Shown piece after piece: positions 53,347 through 63,778 of a DNA stretch of 64,000 bases. The DNA is from Phycicoccus jejuensis (lineage in GTDB: Bacteria > Actinomycetota > Actinomycetes > Actinomycetales > Dermatophilaceae): contig NZ_JOEE01000007.1 of NCBI RefSeq assembly GCF_000720925.1, positions 186,001 to 250,000 on the forward strand, in the 5' to 3' direction. Every line of letters begins with the position of its first letter. Position 1 is the first letter of the stretch. A model generated the notes under the pieces. That model saw only the letters and a list, made by a program, of their open reading frames with translations, was not told the DNA's origin and ran no database searches. A program made the translations under genes and the position numbers.

Positions 53347-55167
53347 TCAGCCGACGACGTCGGCGGCCTCGAGCCACTCGAGCTCGAGGACCTCGCGCTC
53401 GTCGACGACCTCGCGCAGCTCGCGGTTGAGCTCGAGGACGCGCCCGTGGTCGGTCGCGGCCTCGGCCATCGCCGCGTGCAGGCGCTCCTCGCGCGTCGCG
53501 AGGCGCTGCAGCTGCTTCTCGACGCGCGCCATCACCTTGCGCGCCTCGCGCACCTCGGCCGGGTTCGGGCCGGGGGCGGCCGCCGCCGCGGGAGCGGGCG
53601 CCGCACCACCGGGCACCTCGCGCACCCCGCCGCCGCTCTCGACGAGGGCGTGCCGCAGGCGCAGGTACTCCTCGACGCCGCCGGGCAGGTCGCGCAGGAC
53701 ACCGTCGCCGAGCAGCGCGAGCTGCCGGTCGCAGACCCGCTCGAGGAGGTACCGGTCGTGCGAGACGACGACGAGCGTGCCGGCCCAGCCGTCGAGGAGA
53801 TCCTCGAGCGAGGTGAGCGTGTCGATGTCGAGGTCGTTCGTCGGCTCGTCGAGGAGGAGGACGTTCGGCTCGTCCATGAGCAGGCGGGTCAGCTGGAGGC
53901 GACGGCGCTCGCCGCCGCTGAGGTCGCCGACGCGCGTCTGCTGCTTGGGACCGGTGAAGCCGAGGCGCTGCGCGAGCTGCGAGGCCGTCAGCTCCTTGGG
54001 GCCGAGGCGCACGACGGCACGGACGTCCTCGACCGCCTCGATGACGCGGCGGTCCGCCCACGCGTCGAGCTCGCGGACCTCCTGGGTGAGGTGCGCCAGC
54101 CGCACGGTGACACCGACCTTGCGCTTGCCCGCCGCGAGCTCCGCCTCGCTGGCGAGGGCACGCAGGAGCGTCGACTTGCCGGCGCCGTTGACCCCGACGA
54201 GGCCCACGCGGTCGCCCGGCCCGAGCCGCCACGTGAAGCGGTCGAGCAGGACGCGGTCGCCGACGGTGAGGCGCGCGTCGAGCAGGTCGACGACGTCCTT
54301 GCCGAGGCGCGTCGTCGCGAAGCGCATCAGCTCGACGTCGTCGCGCGCCGGCGGCTCGTCGGCGATGAGCGCGTTCGCGGCGTCGATGCGGAACTTCGGC
54401 TTGCTCGTGCGCGCGGGCGGGCCCCGGCGCAGCCACGCGAGCTCCTTGCGCAGCAGGTTGTCACGCCGGTCGGCGATGACGCCGGCCATCCGCTCGCGCT
54501 CGGCCCGGGCGAGCACGTAGGCGGCGTACCCGCCCTCGTACTGGTGCACGGCGCCGTCCTGCACCTCCCACGTCCGGGTCGCCACCGCGTCGAGGAACCA
54601 GCGGTCGTGGGTGATGACGACGAGGCCGCGCGAGGGCCCCGCGAAGCGCTCGACGAGGTGCGCGGCCAGCCAGGCGACGCCCTCGACGTCGAGGTGGTTG
54701 GTCGGCTCGTCGAGGAGCAGCAGGTCCGGCGCGGCGACGAGGAGCGCCGCGAGGGCGATCCGGCGCCGCTCGCCGCCGGACAGCGGGGCGACCGGGCCGT
54801 CGAGACCGCCGACGAGGGGCGCGTCGAGGCCGCCGAGCAGCCCGACGAGGACGTCGCGGACCCGGGCGTCGGCGGCCCACTCGTGCTCGGCCATCCCCGA
54901 GAGGACGGACTCCCGGACGGTCGAGGCGGGGTCGAGGGTGTCGGCCTGGGTGAGGACCCCGGTCCGCAGCCCGCCGACCCGCGCGACGCGGCCGTCGTCG
55001 GGCTCGCGGTCGCCGGAGAGGACGCGCAGCAGGGTCGTCTTGCCGCCGCCGTTGCGGCCGACGACGCCGATCCGGTCGCCACCGGCGACGCCGAGGGAGA
55101 GGGCGTCGAGCACCTGGGTCGTGCCGAGGGCGAGGGAGGCGCGCTCGACGGAGACGAGGCTCGCCAC
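53347..55167 (-). CDS. ABC-F family ATPase (Uup/EttA-like)
   Basis: 606 residues from the GTG at 55167, which shares one base with the ispE stop. Two ABC cassettes and no membrane part: Walker A VGRNGGGKTT and VGVNGAGKST, signatures LSGGERRRIA and LSGGERRRLQ, Walker B LLLLDEPTNHLD and LLLDEPTNDLD. The linker has the ABC-F interaction segment (KELAWLRRGPPARTSKPKFR), and the C-terminus is a coiled coil (~530-600). ABC-F proteins act on the ribosome in translation control or antibiotic protection. It is cotranscribed with ispE and ksgA, the usual actinobacterial order. Confidence 0.93.
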   Translation of the reverse strand: MASLVSVERASLALGTTQVLDALSLGVAGGDRIGVVGRNGGGKTTLLRVLSGDREPDDGRVARVGGLRTGVLTQADTLDPASTVRESVLSGMAEHEWAADARVRDVLVGLLGGLDAPLVGGLDGPVAPLSGGERRRIALAALLVAAPDLLLLDEPTNHLDVEGVAWLAAHLVERFAGPSRGLVVITHDRWFLDAVATRTWEVQDGAVHQYEGGYAAYVLARAERERMAGVIADRRDNLLRKELAWLRRGPPARTSKPKFRIDAANALIADEPPARDDVELMRFATTRLGKDVVDLLDARLTVGDRVLLDRFTWRLGPGDRVGLVGVNGAGKSTLLRALASEAELAAGKRKVGVTVRLAHLTQEVRELDAWADRRVIEAVEDVRAVVRLGPKELTASQLAQRLGFTGPKQQTRVGDLSGGERRRLQLTRLLMDEPNVLLLDEPTNDLDIDTLTSLEDLLDGWAGTLVVVSHDRYLLERVCDRQLALLGDGVLRDLPGGVEEYLRLRHALVESGGGVREVPGGAAPAPAAAAAPGPNPAEVREARKVMARVEKQLQRLATREERLHAAMAEAATDHGRVLELNRELREVVDEREVLELEWLEAADVVG

Positions 55168-56096
55168 TAGTCGACCCGGTGGTGGAGGACCTGGGCGCCG
55201 TGCACCGGGCCGGTGGCCCGCCGCACGTCGCGGACGACCCCGCTCGCCGTGAGCGCTACGGCGAGGTCGATGCCGGCCTCGGAGCCGTCGACGAGGAAGG
55301 CGATGGTCGGGCCGGAGCCGGAGACGATGCCGCCGAGCGCGCCGTACTCCATCCCGGCCGCGAGCACCTCGCCGAGGTCCGGGCGCAGGCTGACGGCGGC
55401 GTCCTGGAGGTCGTTGGTCAGCTGGGGCGCGAGCTCGTGCGGGTCGCCGGTGCGCAGCGCCGCCATGAGCGCCGGGGTCGCGACCGGGGCCGGGACGTCG
55501 GAGCCGGCGCGCAGCCGGTCGCACTCGGCATAGACGGCCGGGGTCGAGAGACCGCCGTCGGCGAGCGCGAGGACCCAGTGGTAGGTGCCGCGGGCCAGCA
55601 CCGGCGCGAGGAGCTCCCCGCGGCCGCTGCCCATCGCGGTGCCGCCGGCGACGAGGAACGGGACGTCGCTGCCGAGCTGGGCGGCGACGGCCTCGAGCTC
55701 GTCGCGCTCGAGGTCGAGCTCCCACAGCTGGTCGAGGGCGACGAGCGTCGCGGCCGCGTCGGCGGACCCACCGGCCATCCCCCCGGCGACGGGGATGCCC
55801 TTGCGGATGCTCACGTGCACCGGGTCGGCGTCGCAGCGGCGGGCGAGGAAGCGTGCGGCGCGCAGCGCGAGGTTGTCGCCGTCGGTCGGCACGCCGTCGG
55901 CGAGCGCGCCCGAGACCGACACGCCCCACGCGTCGGCCGGCGCGACGGTGACCTCGTCGTACAGGCTGACGGCCTGGTAGACGGTGGAGAGGTCGTGGTA
56001 GCCGTCGTCGCGGACGGGACCCACGAGGAGCTCGAGGTTGACCTTGGCCGGGACGCGCACGGTGACGGCGCCGGGCGCGGTGGGGGCCGAGGTCAT
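55167..56096 (-). CDS. ispE: 4-diphosphocytidyl-2-C-methyl-D-erythritol kinase
   Basis: 309 residues from the ATG at 56096. GHMP kinase of the non-mevalonate isoprenoid pathway. N-terminal VRVPAKVNLELLVGPVRDDG carries the substrate-binding Lys; the phosphate loop PVAGGMAGGSADAAATLVAL and the C-terminal VSGSGPTIAFLV are intact. It supplies isoprenoids, including the undecaprenyl carrier used by the polysaccharide and peptidoglycan systems. It lies between ksgA and the ABC-F gene. Confidence 0.96.
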   Translation of the reverse strand: MTSAPTAPGAVTVRVPAKVNLELLVGPVRDDGYHDLSTVYQAVSLYDEVTVAPADAWGVSVSGALADGVPTDGDNLALRAARFLARRCDADPVHVSIRKGIPVAGGMAGGSADAAATLVALDQLWELDLERDELEAVAAQLGSDVPFLVAGGTAMGSGRGELLAPVLARGTYHWVLALADGGLSTPAVYAECDRLRAGSDVPAPVATPALMAALRTGDPHELAPQLTNDLQDAAVSLRPDLGEVLAAGMEYGALGGIVSGSGPTIAFLVDGSEAGIDLAVALTASGVVRDVRRATGPVHGAQVLHHRVD

Positions 56097-56123
56097 GGCT
56101 TCACCCTAGTCAGAGCCGGGGCG

Positions 56124-56148
56124 TGCGCCGCGCGCAGTGCGCGGCGCA
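56124..56148 (-). terminator. hairpin between ksgA and ispE
   Basis: A perfect 10-bp stem TGCGCCGCGC/GCGCGGCGCA with loop GCAGT lies between the ksgA stop (56152) and ispE start (56096). It may be a partial terminator or attenuator within the operon. Confidence 0.5.
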
Positions 56149-56151
56149 GGC

Positions 56152-57039
56152 TCAGCCCTCGACGGCGCGCGACGCGGTGCGGGCGGCCGCGATCCGCGCG
56201 AAGGCCGCGACGTCGAGCTGCTCGCCGCGGGTGCGCGGGTCGACGCCCGCGGCGACGAGGGCCTCCTCGGCGGCGGCGGGCGACCCCGCCCACCCGGCGA
56301 GCGCGGCGCGCAGGGTCTTGCGCCGCTGGGCGAACGCGGCGTCGACGACGGCGAACACCTCCGGGCGGGTCGCGGTCGTCTCCGGCGCCGGGCGCCGCGT
56401 GAACGCGACGAGCCCGCTGTCGACGTTGGGCACGGGCCAGAAGACGCTGCGTGGCACCTGACCGGCCAGGCGGACGTCGGCGTACCAGGCGGCCTTGACG
56501 CTCGGCACGCCGTAGGTGCGCGAGCCGGGCGGGGCGGCCAGCCGCTCGGCGACCTCGAGCTGCACCATGACGAGGACCGTCCGCAGCGAGGGGAACAGCT
56601 CGAGCATCCGCAGCACGACGGGCACGGAGACGTTGTAGGGAAGGTTCGCGACGAGCGCGGTGGGCGGCGGCCCGGGCAGGTCGGTGACGACGAGGGCGTC
56701 GGCGGGGACCACCTCGAGCCGGTCCGCCAGGCCGGGCGCTCGCGCCGCGGCGGTGGCGGGCAGGGCGCCGGCCAGGGTCGGGTCGACCTCGACGGCCACG
56801 ACCCGCCGGACGACGGGGAGGAGGGCGAGGGTCAGGCTGCCGAGGCCCGGCCCGACCTCGACGACCACGTCGTCGGGGCCGACGCCCGAGACCCGGACGA
56901 TGCGGCGCACGGTGTTGCCGTCGACGACGAAGTTCTGCCCCCACTGCTTCGTCGGCCGGATGCCGAGGCGCGCGGCGACCTCCCGGACGTCAGCGGCCCC
57001 GAGGAGGGCGGCGTCGGGGGCGTTCTCGGGCTCGCTCAC
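56152..57039 (-). CDS. rsmA: 16S rRNA (adenine1518-N6/adenine1519-N6)-dimethyltransferase
   Basis: 295 residues from the GTG at 57039. RsmA/KsgA dimethylates two adenines at the 3' end of 16S rRNA. Conserved: [22 protein letters not shown] motif [17 protein letters not shown], motif [38 protein letters not shown]. The ksgA-ispE-ABC-F order downstream of rpfB is standard for actinobacteria. A strong terminator separates it from rpfB. Confidence 0.96.
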   Translation of the reverse strand: MSEPENAPDAALLGAADVREVAARLGIRPTKQWGQNFVVDGNTVRRIVRVSGVGPDDVVVEVGPGLGSLTLALLPVVRRVVAVEVDPTLAGALPATAAARAPGLADRLEVVPADALVVTDLPGPPPTALVANLPYNVSVPVVLRMLELFPSLRTVLVMVQLEVAERLAAPPGSRTYGVPSVKAAWYADVRLAGQVPRSVFWPVPNVDSGLVAFTRRPAPETTATRPEVFAVVDAAFAQRRKTLRAALAGWAGSPAAAEEALVAAGVDPRTRGEQLDVAAFARIAAARTASRAVEG

Positions 57040-57092
57040 GCGGTCACCCTAGCCACGGCGCGGCGCGACGTCCGCCGCGGTCCCGGACGCGC

Positions 57093-57124
57093 GAGGACCC
57101 CGGGTCGCTCGACCCGGGGTCCTC
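57093..57124 (-). terminator. rpfB terminator
   Basis: A perfect 14-bp stem GAGGACCCCGGGTC/GACCCGGGGTCCTC with a GCTC tetraloop lies 40 bases after the rpfB stop and before the ksgA start. Confidence 0.88.
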
Positions 57125-57164
57125 GGACGGTCCGCGGCGCCGGTGGGGGCGCCACGGTGCGGTG

Positions 57165-58316
57165 TCAGGCCGCGTGCGCGCAGCCCCAAGGCGAGAGCCC
57201 GGCCTTGGCGTAGTAGCGGTTGGCGACCGTGATCTGCTCGGCGCGGCTCGCGAGGTCGGCGCGCGGGGCGAAGTCGTCGCCGCCGTAGGCCAGCCACGAC
57301 GCGGTGGCGAACTGCAGGCCGCCGTAGTAGCCGTTGCCGGTGTTGATCGACCAGTTGCCGCTGGACTCGCACTGGGCGATGCGGTCCCACATCGCCGCGT
57401 TGGCGAGGTTGATCCCGGCGCCCGAGGTATTGCCGGCGCTGCGCGGGGCGGACGAGGAGGACGACGACGACGAGGAGACGGCGGCCTTCTTCGTGCCGAC
57501 CTTGACGACGGCGGCGACGGGCTTCTTCGTGACGACGGTCTTGACGACCTTCGTCCCGCTCAGCTTGCCGTTGACGTAGCGCAGCTCGCGGGTGACCTTC
57601 TTCGAGCCGGCCTTGCCGGCGGTGACGGTCTTCGTCGTGCCCGCGGCCATCGAGGAGTCGTTCGTCCGGGTGGTCTTGAAGGCGACGGACTCGGACTTGG
57701 TCTGCGTCTTCGTCTCGATGCGCGTGAGGGTGATGGTCATCCCGTCGCGCACGGCGGTGGTGACCCCCGGGTCGACGGTGTCGTCGGCGTCGTGCTCGAT
57801 GCCGAGCTGGCCGAAGACCGCGGCGACCTGCGGGGCGGTCGTCGTCACGGTGCGGCGCTTGCCGCCGTCGAGGATGGTCACGTCCTTCGGCGTCGTCACC
57901 GACAGGGCGAGGCCCTCACGACCGAGGGTCTGCGAGCGGGACGCGGTGAGGACCGCGCCGTCGGCGCGCACCCCGACGTCGCGCAGCGCGGCGTCGACGG
58001 TCGTGGCCGTCGTCCAGTACTCGCGGCGCTGGCCATCGACGGTCACGACGAGCTTGCGCCCGTAGCGGACCGAGATGTGGTCGCCGTCGGAGATGGCGGC
58101 GTCGAGCGACGGCACGACGACGTCGTGCTCACCGACCGAGATGTCGCTCTTCTCGAGGGCGTCGCGGACGGTGCCGCCGAACACGTGGACCGACCGGGGG
58201 GACCCGTCGACGGTCAGCGCGACCGCCTTGTCGAGGTGGGCGACCCCGACCGAGCCTGCGGCGACGGCGAGGGCGGCCACGCCCTGGGCGGCATGGCGGA
58301 TCGTGCGAGAGAGCAA
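57165..58316 (-). CDS. rpfB: resuscitation-promoting factor, RpfB type
   Basis: 383 residues from a TTG at 58316, chosen because GGAG lies five bases upstream and it puts the signal segment at the N-terminus. Membrane/signal helix (~8-25, [17 protein letters not shown]), three DUF348 repeats (~30-200), a G5 domain (~205-280), a Ser-rich linker (~285-300) and the lysozyme-like Rpf domain (~305-383) with catalytic Glu in [15 protein letters not shown] and [14 protein letters not shown]. It cleaves peptidoglycan and promotes regrowth. No lipobox cysteine is seen, unlike mycobacterial RpfB. It has a long 5' region. Confidence 0.94.
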   Translation of the reverse strand: MLSRTIRHAAQGVAALAVAAGSVGVAHLDKAVALTVDGSPRSVHVFGGTVRDALEKSDISVGEHDVVVPSLDAAISDGDHISVRYGRKLVVTVDGQRREYWTTATTVDAALRDVGVRADGAVLTASRSQTLGREGLALSVTTPKDVTILDGGKRRTVTTTAPQVAAVFGQLGIEHDADDTVDPGVTTAVRDGMTITLTRIETKTQTKSESVAFKTTRTNDSSMAAGTTKTVTAGKAGSKKVTRELRYVNGKLSGTKVVKTVVTKKPVAAVVKVGTKKAAVSSSSSSSSSAPRSAGNTSGAGINLANAAMWDRIAQCESSGNWSINTGNGYYGGLQFATASWLAYGGDDFAPRADLASRAEQITVANRYYAKAGLSPWGCAHAA

Positions 58317-58502
58317 GAGGACTCCAGGGTTGAACGTCCCGGGCACCGGCGCCGGACGTCGACCCGATCGGGCCCCGACCGGTGGGGTCGGGTGTGCCGT
58401 CCCGGGCCCCGGCGGCACTGCCGGATCCTGGCCTGACACACGACGTCCGGGGCGTTCCGACCCCGGCCATCTGCCTCCACCGTGACGGACGCCCCACGCA
58501 CA

Positions 58503-58577
58503 GGTCAAGTTTCGGTAACGGGGGGCTCTCAGGAAGACCCGTTCGGGGGACCTGGATCCGTCACACCAGTCACACGA
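58503..58577 (-). promoter_or_regulatory. candidate rpfB promoter/MtrA-like sites
   Basis: On the minus strand CCGTTACCGAAACTTGACC (58503-58521) offers a TTGACC -35 about 190 bp upstream of rpfB. Further upstream, GTCACACCA and GTCACACGA form a direct repeat (58560-58577, plus strand). GTCACA and GTAAC repeats are reported binding elements of the MtrA regulator, which controls rpfB in mycobacteria; the assignment here is only by resemblance. Confidence 0.35.
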
Positions 58578-58579
58578 GC

Positions 58580-58602
58580 CACATCCACCACTGTGGGATG
58601 TG
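58580..58602 (-). terminator. hairpin after tatD
   Basis: CACATCC (58580-58586) and GGATGTG (58596-58602) are perfect arms with a nine-base loop, 20 bases after the tatD stop (58623). Confidence 0.45.
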
Positions 58603-58622
58603 TCACTCGCGATCGCATGCCC

Positions 58623-59477
58623 TCACCAGGGGCCGTAGAGCCGCTCGGCGTTCTCCGACAGCGCCTCGCAGAGCGTCGGCACGGCCACCCCGAGCACCGA
58701 GGCCATGACCCGCACGGTGAGCGGCACGAGCATCGGGCTGTTGCTCGCCCCGCGCCAGGGGTGCGGCGTCAGGTACGGCGCGTCGGTCTCGACGAGGAGC
58801 AGCTCGAGCGGGGTGACGGCGAGCGCGTCGCGCAGCTCCTTGGCGCTCTTGAACGTCACGGTGCCGCTGAAGGAGAGGTGGTAGCCCCGGCTCACGCACT
58901 CGCGGGCGGTCTCGACGCCACCCGAGAAGCAGTGCATGACCGTGCGGTCGGGGGCGCCGGCGTCGGCCAGGACACGGAGCACGTCGTCGTGGGCGTCCCG
59001 GTCGTGGATCTGGAGGGCCAGCCCGGTGCGCTTGGCGATCTCGACGTGCGCGCGGAACGACTCCTCCTGCACCGCGTGCCCGTCGGGGCCGGTGCGGTAG
59101 AAGTCCAGGCCGGTCTCGCCGACGACCCGCACCCGGGGCCGGCCGGCCAGCTCCTCGACACGCGCGAGCTGCGCGTCGAGCTCACCGCGCGCCGCGAGCC
59201 CGGGGACCTCGTTGGGGTGCAGCGCCACGCCGGCGAGCACGGACGGGTGCGCCTCGGCCGCCGCGACGGCGAACTCGTTGCCGGTCGGGTCGCAGCCCAC
59301 CTGGACGACCCGGTCGACGCCGACGCGCGCCGCGGCCCGCAGGACCGGCCCCAGGTCGTCGACCCCGACCGTCTCGCCCTCCCGGCTGATGTCGAGGTGG
59401 GTGTGGTTGTCCACCACCGGGATCGGCAGCGGGTCCGGCGCCTCGGGCTCGCCCCGACGGCTCGGCTGCGACGTCAT
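58623..59477 (-). CDS. tatD: TatD-family metal-dependent hydrolase/DNase
   Basis: 284 residues from the ATG at 59477. TIM-barrel amidohydrolase fold with metal ligands in VVDNHTHLDI (HxH), VVGETGLDFYR (Glu), LQIHDRDAHDDVL, TVMHCFSGG and LVETDAPYLTPHP (Asp). TatD proteins are 3'-5' exonucleases active in DNA repair and RNA decay. It lies six bases after metG and is cotranscribed with it; metG-tatD-rpfB-ksgA is the common actinobacterial order. Confidence 0.95.
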   Translation of the reverse strand: MTSQPSRRGEPEAPDPLPIPVVDNHTHLDISREGETVGVDDLGPVLRAAARVGVDRVVQVGCDPTGNEFAVAAAEAHPSVLAGVALHPNEVPGLAARGELDAQLARVEELAGRPRVRVVGETGLDFYRTGPDGHAVQEESFRAHVEIAKRTGLALQIHDRDAHDDVLRVLADAGAPDRTVMHCFSGGVETARECVSRGYHLSFSGTVTFKSAKELRDALAVTPLELLLVETDAPYLTPHPWRGASNSPMLVPLTVRVMASVLGVAVPTLCEALSENAERLYGPW

Positions 59478-59483
59478 CCGGGC

Positions 59484-61283
59484 TCAGCCGCCGGCGCGGG
59501 CGAGCTCGTCGTCGACGACGGACTCGTCGAGCTTCGTGAACACCGGGGCCGGCTTGCTGATGGGGGTGCCGACGACGACCGGGCGTGACTCCCAGCGGGG
59601 GAAGCCCGAGTAGTCGCCGGTGATGACCGGCCACGAGCGGCCCTCGTCCTCGGGGTCGAGGCCGGTGACCGTCTCGAGCCGGGGCATCGGGACGAGCTCG
59701 CCCTCGCCGCCGAGGACCCCGTGGACACGGTTGGCCGCGTGCGGGAGGAACGGCGCGAGGATCGTGTTGAGGTCGCTGACGCACTGGACGAGCGTGTGCA
59801 GCACCGTGGCCAGTCGCTCGCGCTGGTCCTCGCCCTTGAGCTTGAAGGGCTCGGTGCGCGACACGTAGGCGTTGACCTCGCCGACGACCCGCATGGCCTC
59901 GGCGATGGCCGCCTTCTGCCGGTGCCGCTCGAGCAGCCCTCCGACGGAGTCGAACCCGGCGAGAACCGTTGCTCGGACCTCCTCGTCGACGGGCTCGAGG
60001 GTGCCGGGCTGCGGTACCTCGCCGAAGTTCTTCGCGACCATCGCCGCGGTGCGCGAGACGAGGTTGCCCCATCCGGCGACGAGCTCGGAGTTGTTGCGCT
60101 GGACGAAGTCGCGCCAGGTGAAGTTGGAGTCCTGGCTCTCCGGGCCGGCCGCGCAGATGAAGTAGCGGATGCCGTCGGGCCCGTAGCGGTCCAGGACGTC
60201 GCGCACGAGGACCGTGTAGCCGCGCGAGGTGGAGAACTGCTTGCCCTCCATCGTCAGGTACTCGCTGGAGACGACCTCGGTCGGCAGGTTGAGCTCGCCG
60301 AACGTCCCGGGCTCGCCTCCACGAGAACCCTTCCCGGCGTAGCCGAGGAGCTCGGCCGGCCAGATCTGGCTGTGGAAGGTGATGTTGTCCTTGCCCATGA
60401 AGTAGTAGGTCAGGGCCTCGGGGTCGTTCCACCACTCGCGCCAGCGCTCGGGCTCGCCGAGCCGGCGCGCCCACTCGATCGAGGCCGACAGGTACCCGAT
60501 GACGGCGTCGAACCAGACGTAGAGGCGCTTGGCGGGGTTGTCGACCCAGCCGTCGAGCGGCACCGGGATGCCCCAGTCGATGTCGCGGGTCATCGCGCGC
60601 GGCTTGATGTCGTCGAGGATGTTGAGGCTGAACTTGATGACGTTCGGCCGCCACGTGCCGGACGCGTCGCGGCCCTCGAGCCACTCGCGCAGCGCGTCCG
60701 CGAGCGCCGGCAGGTCGAGGAAGAAGTGCTGCGTCTCGACGAACTCCGGCGTCTCGCCGTTGATCTTGCTGCGCGGGTCGATGAGGTCCTCGGGCTCGAG
60801 CTGGTTGCCGCAGTTGTCGCACTGGTCCCCCCGCGCGTCGGGGTAGTGGCAGATGGGGCACTCGCCCTCGATGAAGCGGTCGGGCAGGGTCCGGCCGGTC
60901 GACGGCGAGATCGCCCCCTGCTGGGTGCGCTCGACCATGTACCCGTTGAGCCAGTTCTGCCGGAACAGCTCCTGCGCGACGGCGTAGTGGTTCGCGGTCG
61001 TCGTGCGCGTGTAGAGGTCGTAGGTGCAACCGAGGTCGGCGAGCTCGCCGGCGATGACCGCGTGGTTGCGGTCGACGAACTCCCGCGGCGTGACGCCGGC
61101 CTGGTCGGCGAGGACGAGGATCGGCGTCCCGTGCTCGTCGGAGCCGCTGACCATGAGCACGTCGTGCCCGGCCATCCGCATGTACCGGCTGAACACGTCG
61201 GAGGGCACGCCGAACCCGGCGACGTGGCCGAGGTGACGGGGCCCGTTGGCGTACGGCCAGGCGACGGCGGAGAGGACCTTCAT
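59484..61283 (-). CDS. metG: methionyl-tRNA synthetase
   Basis: 599 residues from the ATG at 61283. Class I synthetase: HIGH-type motif [20 protein letters not shown], a four-Cys zinc finger ([18 protein letters not shown]), and KMSKS-type loop [10 protein letters not shown], the actinobacterial FSxS form. The anticodon-binding helical domain fills the C-terminal 200 residues. There is no C-terminal tRNA-binding EMAP domain. It charges tRNA-Met and initiator tRNA. Confidence 0.97.
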   Translation of the reverse strand: MKVLSAVAWPYANGPRHLGHVAGFGVPSDVFSRYMRMAGHDVLMVSGSDEHGTPILVLADQAGVTPREFVDRNHAVIAGELADLGCTYDLYTRTTTANHYAVAQELFRQNWLNGYMVERTQQGAISPSTGRTLPDRFIEGECPICHYPDARGDQCDNCGNQLEPEDLIDPRSKINGETPEFVETQHFFLDLPALADALREWLEGRDASGTWRPNVIKFSLNILDDIKPRAMTRDIDWGIPVPLDGWVDNPAKRLYVWFDAVIGYLSASIEWARRLGEPERWREWWNDPEALTYYFMGKDNITFHSQIWPAELLGYAGKGSRGGEPGTFGELNLPTEVVSSEYLTMEGKQFSTSRGYTVLVRDVLDRYGPDGIRYFICAAGPESQDSNFTWRDFVQRNNSELVAGWGNLVSRTAAMVAKNFGEVPQPGTLEPVDEEVRATVLAGFDSVGGLLERHRQKAAIAEAMRVVGEVNAYVSRTEPFKLKGEDQRERLATVLHTLVQCVSDLNTILAPFLPHAANRVHGVLGGEGELVPMPRLETVTGLDPEDEGRSWPVITGDYSGFPRWESRPVVVGTPISKPAPVFTKLDESVVDDELARAGG

Positions 61284-61347
61284 GCCCCGAATCCTAGGCG
61301 TCGGCGCCCCGGCGTCCGCGCCGACCACCGTGCGAGCGGGGCCGGTG

Positions 61348-62139
61348 TCACCGCGTCCACTCGTAGGGCGTCGTCGTCGTGACCCGCACGAGCCCGGACC
61401 GCTCGAGGATCGGCCGCGAGTACTCGGTCGAGTCGCTGTGCAGCACCGTCTTCCCCAGGCGCAGGGCCGAGCGGGCGCGGACGGCGGTCAGCGCCCGGTA
61501 GATGCCACGGCCCCGGTACGCGGGGAGCGTGGCGCCGCCCCAGACCCCGGCGACGTCGGTCCCCGGCACGGGCTCGAGCCGACCGGAGCTGACGACCAGC
61601 CCGTCGGCCTCGGCCACCCACAGCTCCATGTCGGGGTCGCGCGCGAGCCGGAAGAGCAGGTCGTCGGCCCGCCGTGTCGAGACGGGGTCGCCGAAGGCCT
61701 CGTCGGCGGCGGCGCTCATCCGGCGCACCTCGGCCTCGCCGGTCACCCGGCGCAGCGTCACTCCGTCGGGCAGGGGGACCTCGACGGCGAGGCCGGCGGC
61801 GGGGCCCATCATCACGGACTCGACCTCGCCCGGCACGAAGCCGTGCGCGAGCAGCGCCTCGTGCAGCCCGGGCGCGACGTCGTGGCCGCGGGTCTTCCAC
61901 TCGACGTCGACGACGGCCGGGTCGGCGCGGAAGTGCTCGAGCGCCTCGCCGACCCAGGCACGCACGGTCGCCGCGTCGGCGCCCCCGAGGTCGCGGTAGC
62001 TGACGAACCCGCGACCCCCCGGGAACGTCGCGAGCCGCAGCGGGCCGCGCCGCTCCACCGAGACCGCGCCGGGGGTCTCGGCGTCGGTGCGCAGCTGGTC
62101 GTCGTAGACGCGCAGCAGCGCGGCCGGGTCGGTGTCCAT
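61348..62139 (-). CDS. GNAT-family N-acetyltransferase
   Basis: 263 residues from the ATG at 62139, with GGAGG upstream. The C-terminal half is a GNAT domain: acetyl-CoA loop [19 protein letters not shown] and late [20 protein letters not shown]. The N-terminal ~110 residues ([20 protein letters not shown]…) are a separate alpha/beta part. The acceptor is unknown. It follows the metG promoter region on the same strand; its own upstream region holds a dispersed hairpin repeat. Confidence 0.85.
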   Translation of the reverse strand: MDTDPAALLRVYDDQLRTDAETPGAVSVERRGPLRLATFPGGRGFVSYRDLGGADAATVRAWVGEALEHFRADPAVVDVEWKTRGHDVAPGLHEALLAHGFVPGEVESVMMGPAAGLAVEVPLPDGVTLRRVTGEAEVRRMSAAADEAFGDPVSTRRADDLLFRLARDPDMELWVAEADGLVVSSGRLEPVPGTDVAGVWGGATLPAYRGRGIYRALTAVRARSALRLGKTVLHSDSTEYSRPILERSGLVRVTTTTPYEWTR

Positions 62140-62188
62140 GCCGCGATCCTCCCCCGCGGCCGTCGAGCAGGCCACCGAGTTCATGGCC

Positions 62189-62275
62189 GGCTACACCGCA
62201 GTAAGGGTCGCCGCAGCGACGCGTACTGCGGTGTAGCCCGCGACCGGGAGGGTCCGGCGGGTCCGAGCCACCGGG
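62189..62275 (+). repeat. hairpin repeat element, copy 1 (upstream of rtcB)
   Basis: A perfect 15-bp outer stem GGCTACACCGCAGTA (62189-62203) / TACTGCGGTGTAGCC (62224-62238) encloses a small inner stem GTCGC-CGCA-GCGAC. A conserved tail (CGCGACCGGGAGGGTCCGG…) follows to about 62275. Same orientation and tail as the element at 63610. Confidence 0.85.
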
Positions 62276-62401
62276 TTTCCGCTGCTCGGGGCTCGACGGA
62301 AATCGTTGGCGCGCTGCGGCATCGGCCTGCCAGGCTCCTCCACGGCCCGGACGGTCCGGGCCGCCATGACGCACACGACAGGACAAGGAGGTGCGTCACC
62401 G

Positions 62402-63571
<1,170 letters not shown>

Positions 63572-63609
63572 CGCGGGGCCAGGCCTCCCCGGCCCCGAGC
63601 CCGCACCCG

Positions 63610-63690
63610 GCTACACCGCAGGACGTGTCGTCACAGCGACACGTCCTGCGGTGTAGCGCGCGACGGGGAGGGCCCGGTGGGTCCGGGGGC
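63610..63690 (+). repeat. hairpin repeat element, copy 2 (downstream of rtcB)
   Basis: A perfect 21-bp stem starting GCTACACCGCAGGACGTGTC (63610-63630 with 63637-63657) closes the loop TCACAG. The outer 11 bases and the downstream tail (CGCGACGGGGAGGGCCCGG…) match copy 1, while the inner stem differs in sequence but still pairs. It begins 38 bases after the rtcB stop and may end its transcription. Confidence 0.85.
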
Positions 63691-63778
63691 GCCGGAACCG
63701 CCGGGGCTACCCTGACGTCGGAGCAGCGCTGTTCCCACCCGGGTGGCCCCGGTCGCCCCCACGCCGAAGGAGGACGCC

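Larger units (their letters stand above)
58317..58622. other. 306-bp region upstream of rpfB
   Basis: No gene seen. It should hold the rpfB promoter and leader. Elements listed separately: a GTAAC-containing segment and a GTCACAC direct repeat, plus a hairpin near the tatD stop. I looked for a c-di-AMP riboswitch as found before some rpf genes and could not identify one with confidence. Confidence 0.6.

Noticed and set aside
58317..58500. c-di-AMP (ydaO-type) riboswitch upstream of rpfB
   Set aside because: Such switches precede some actinobacterial rpf genes, but I could not align the conserved core here. A covariance search with the ydaO model would decide.
59212..59613. Small plus-strand frames opposite tatD and metG
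   Set aside because: No ribosome binding sites, poor codon pattern and full overlap with conserved minus-strand genes.
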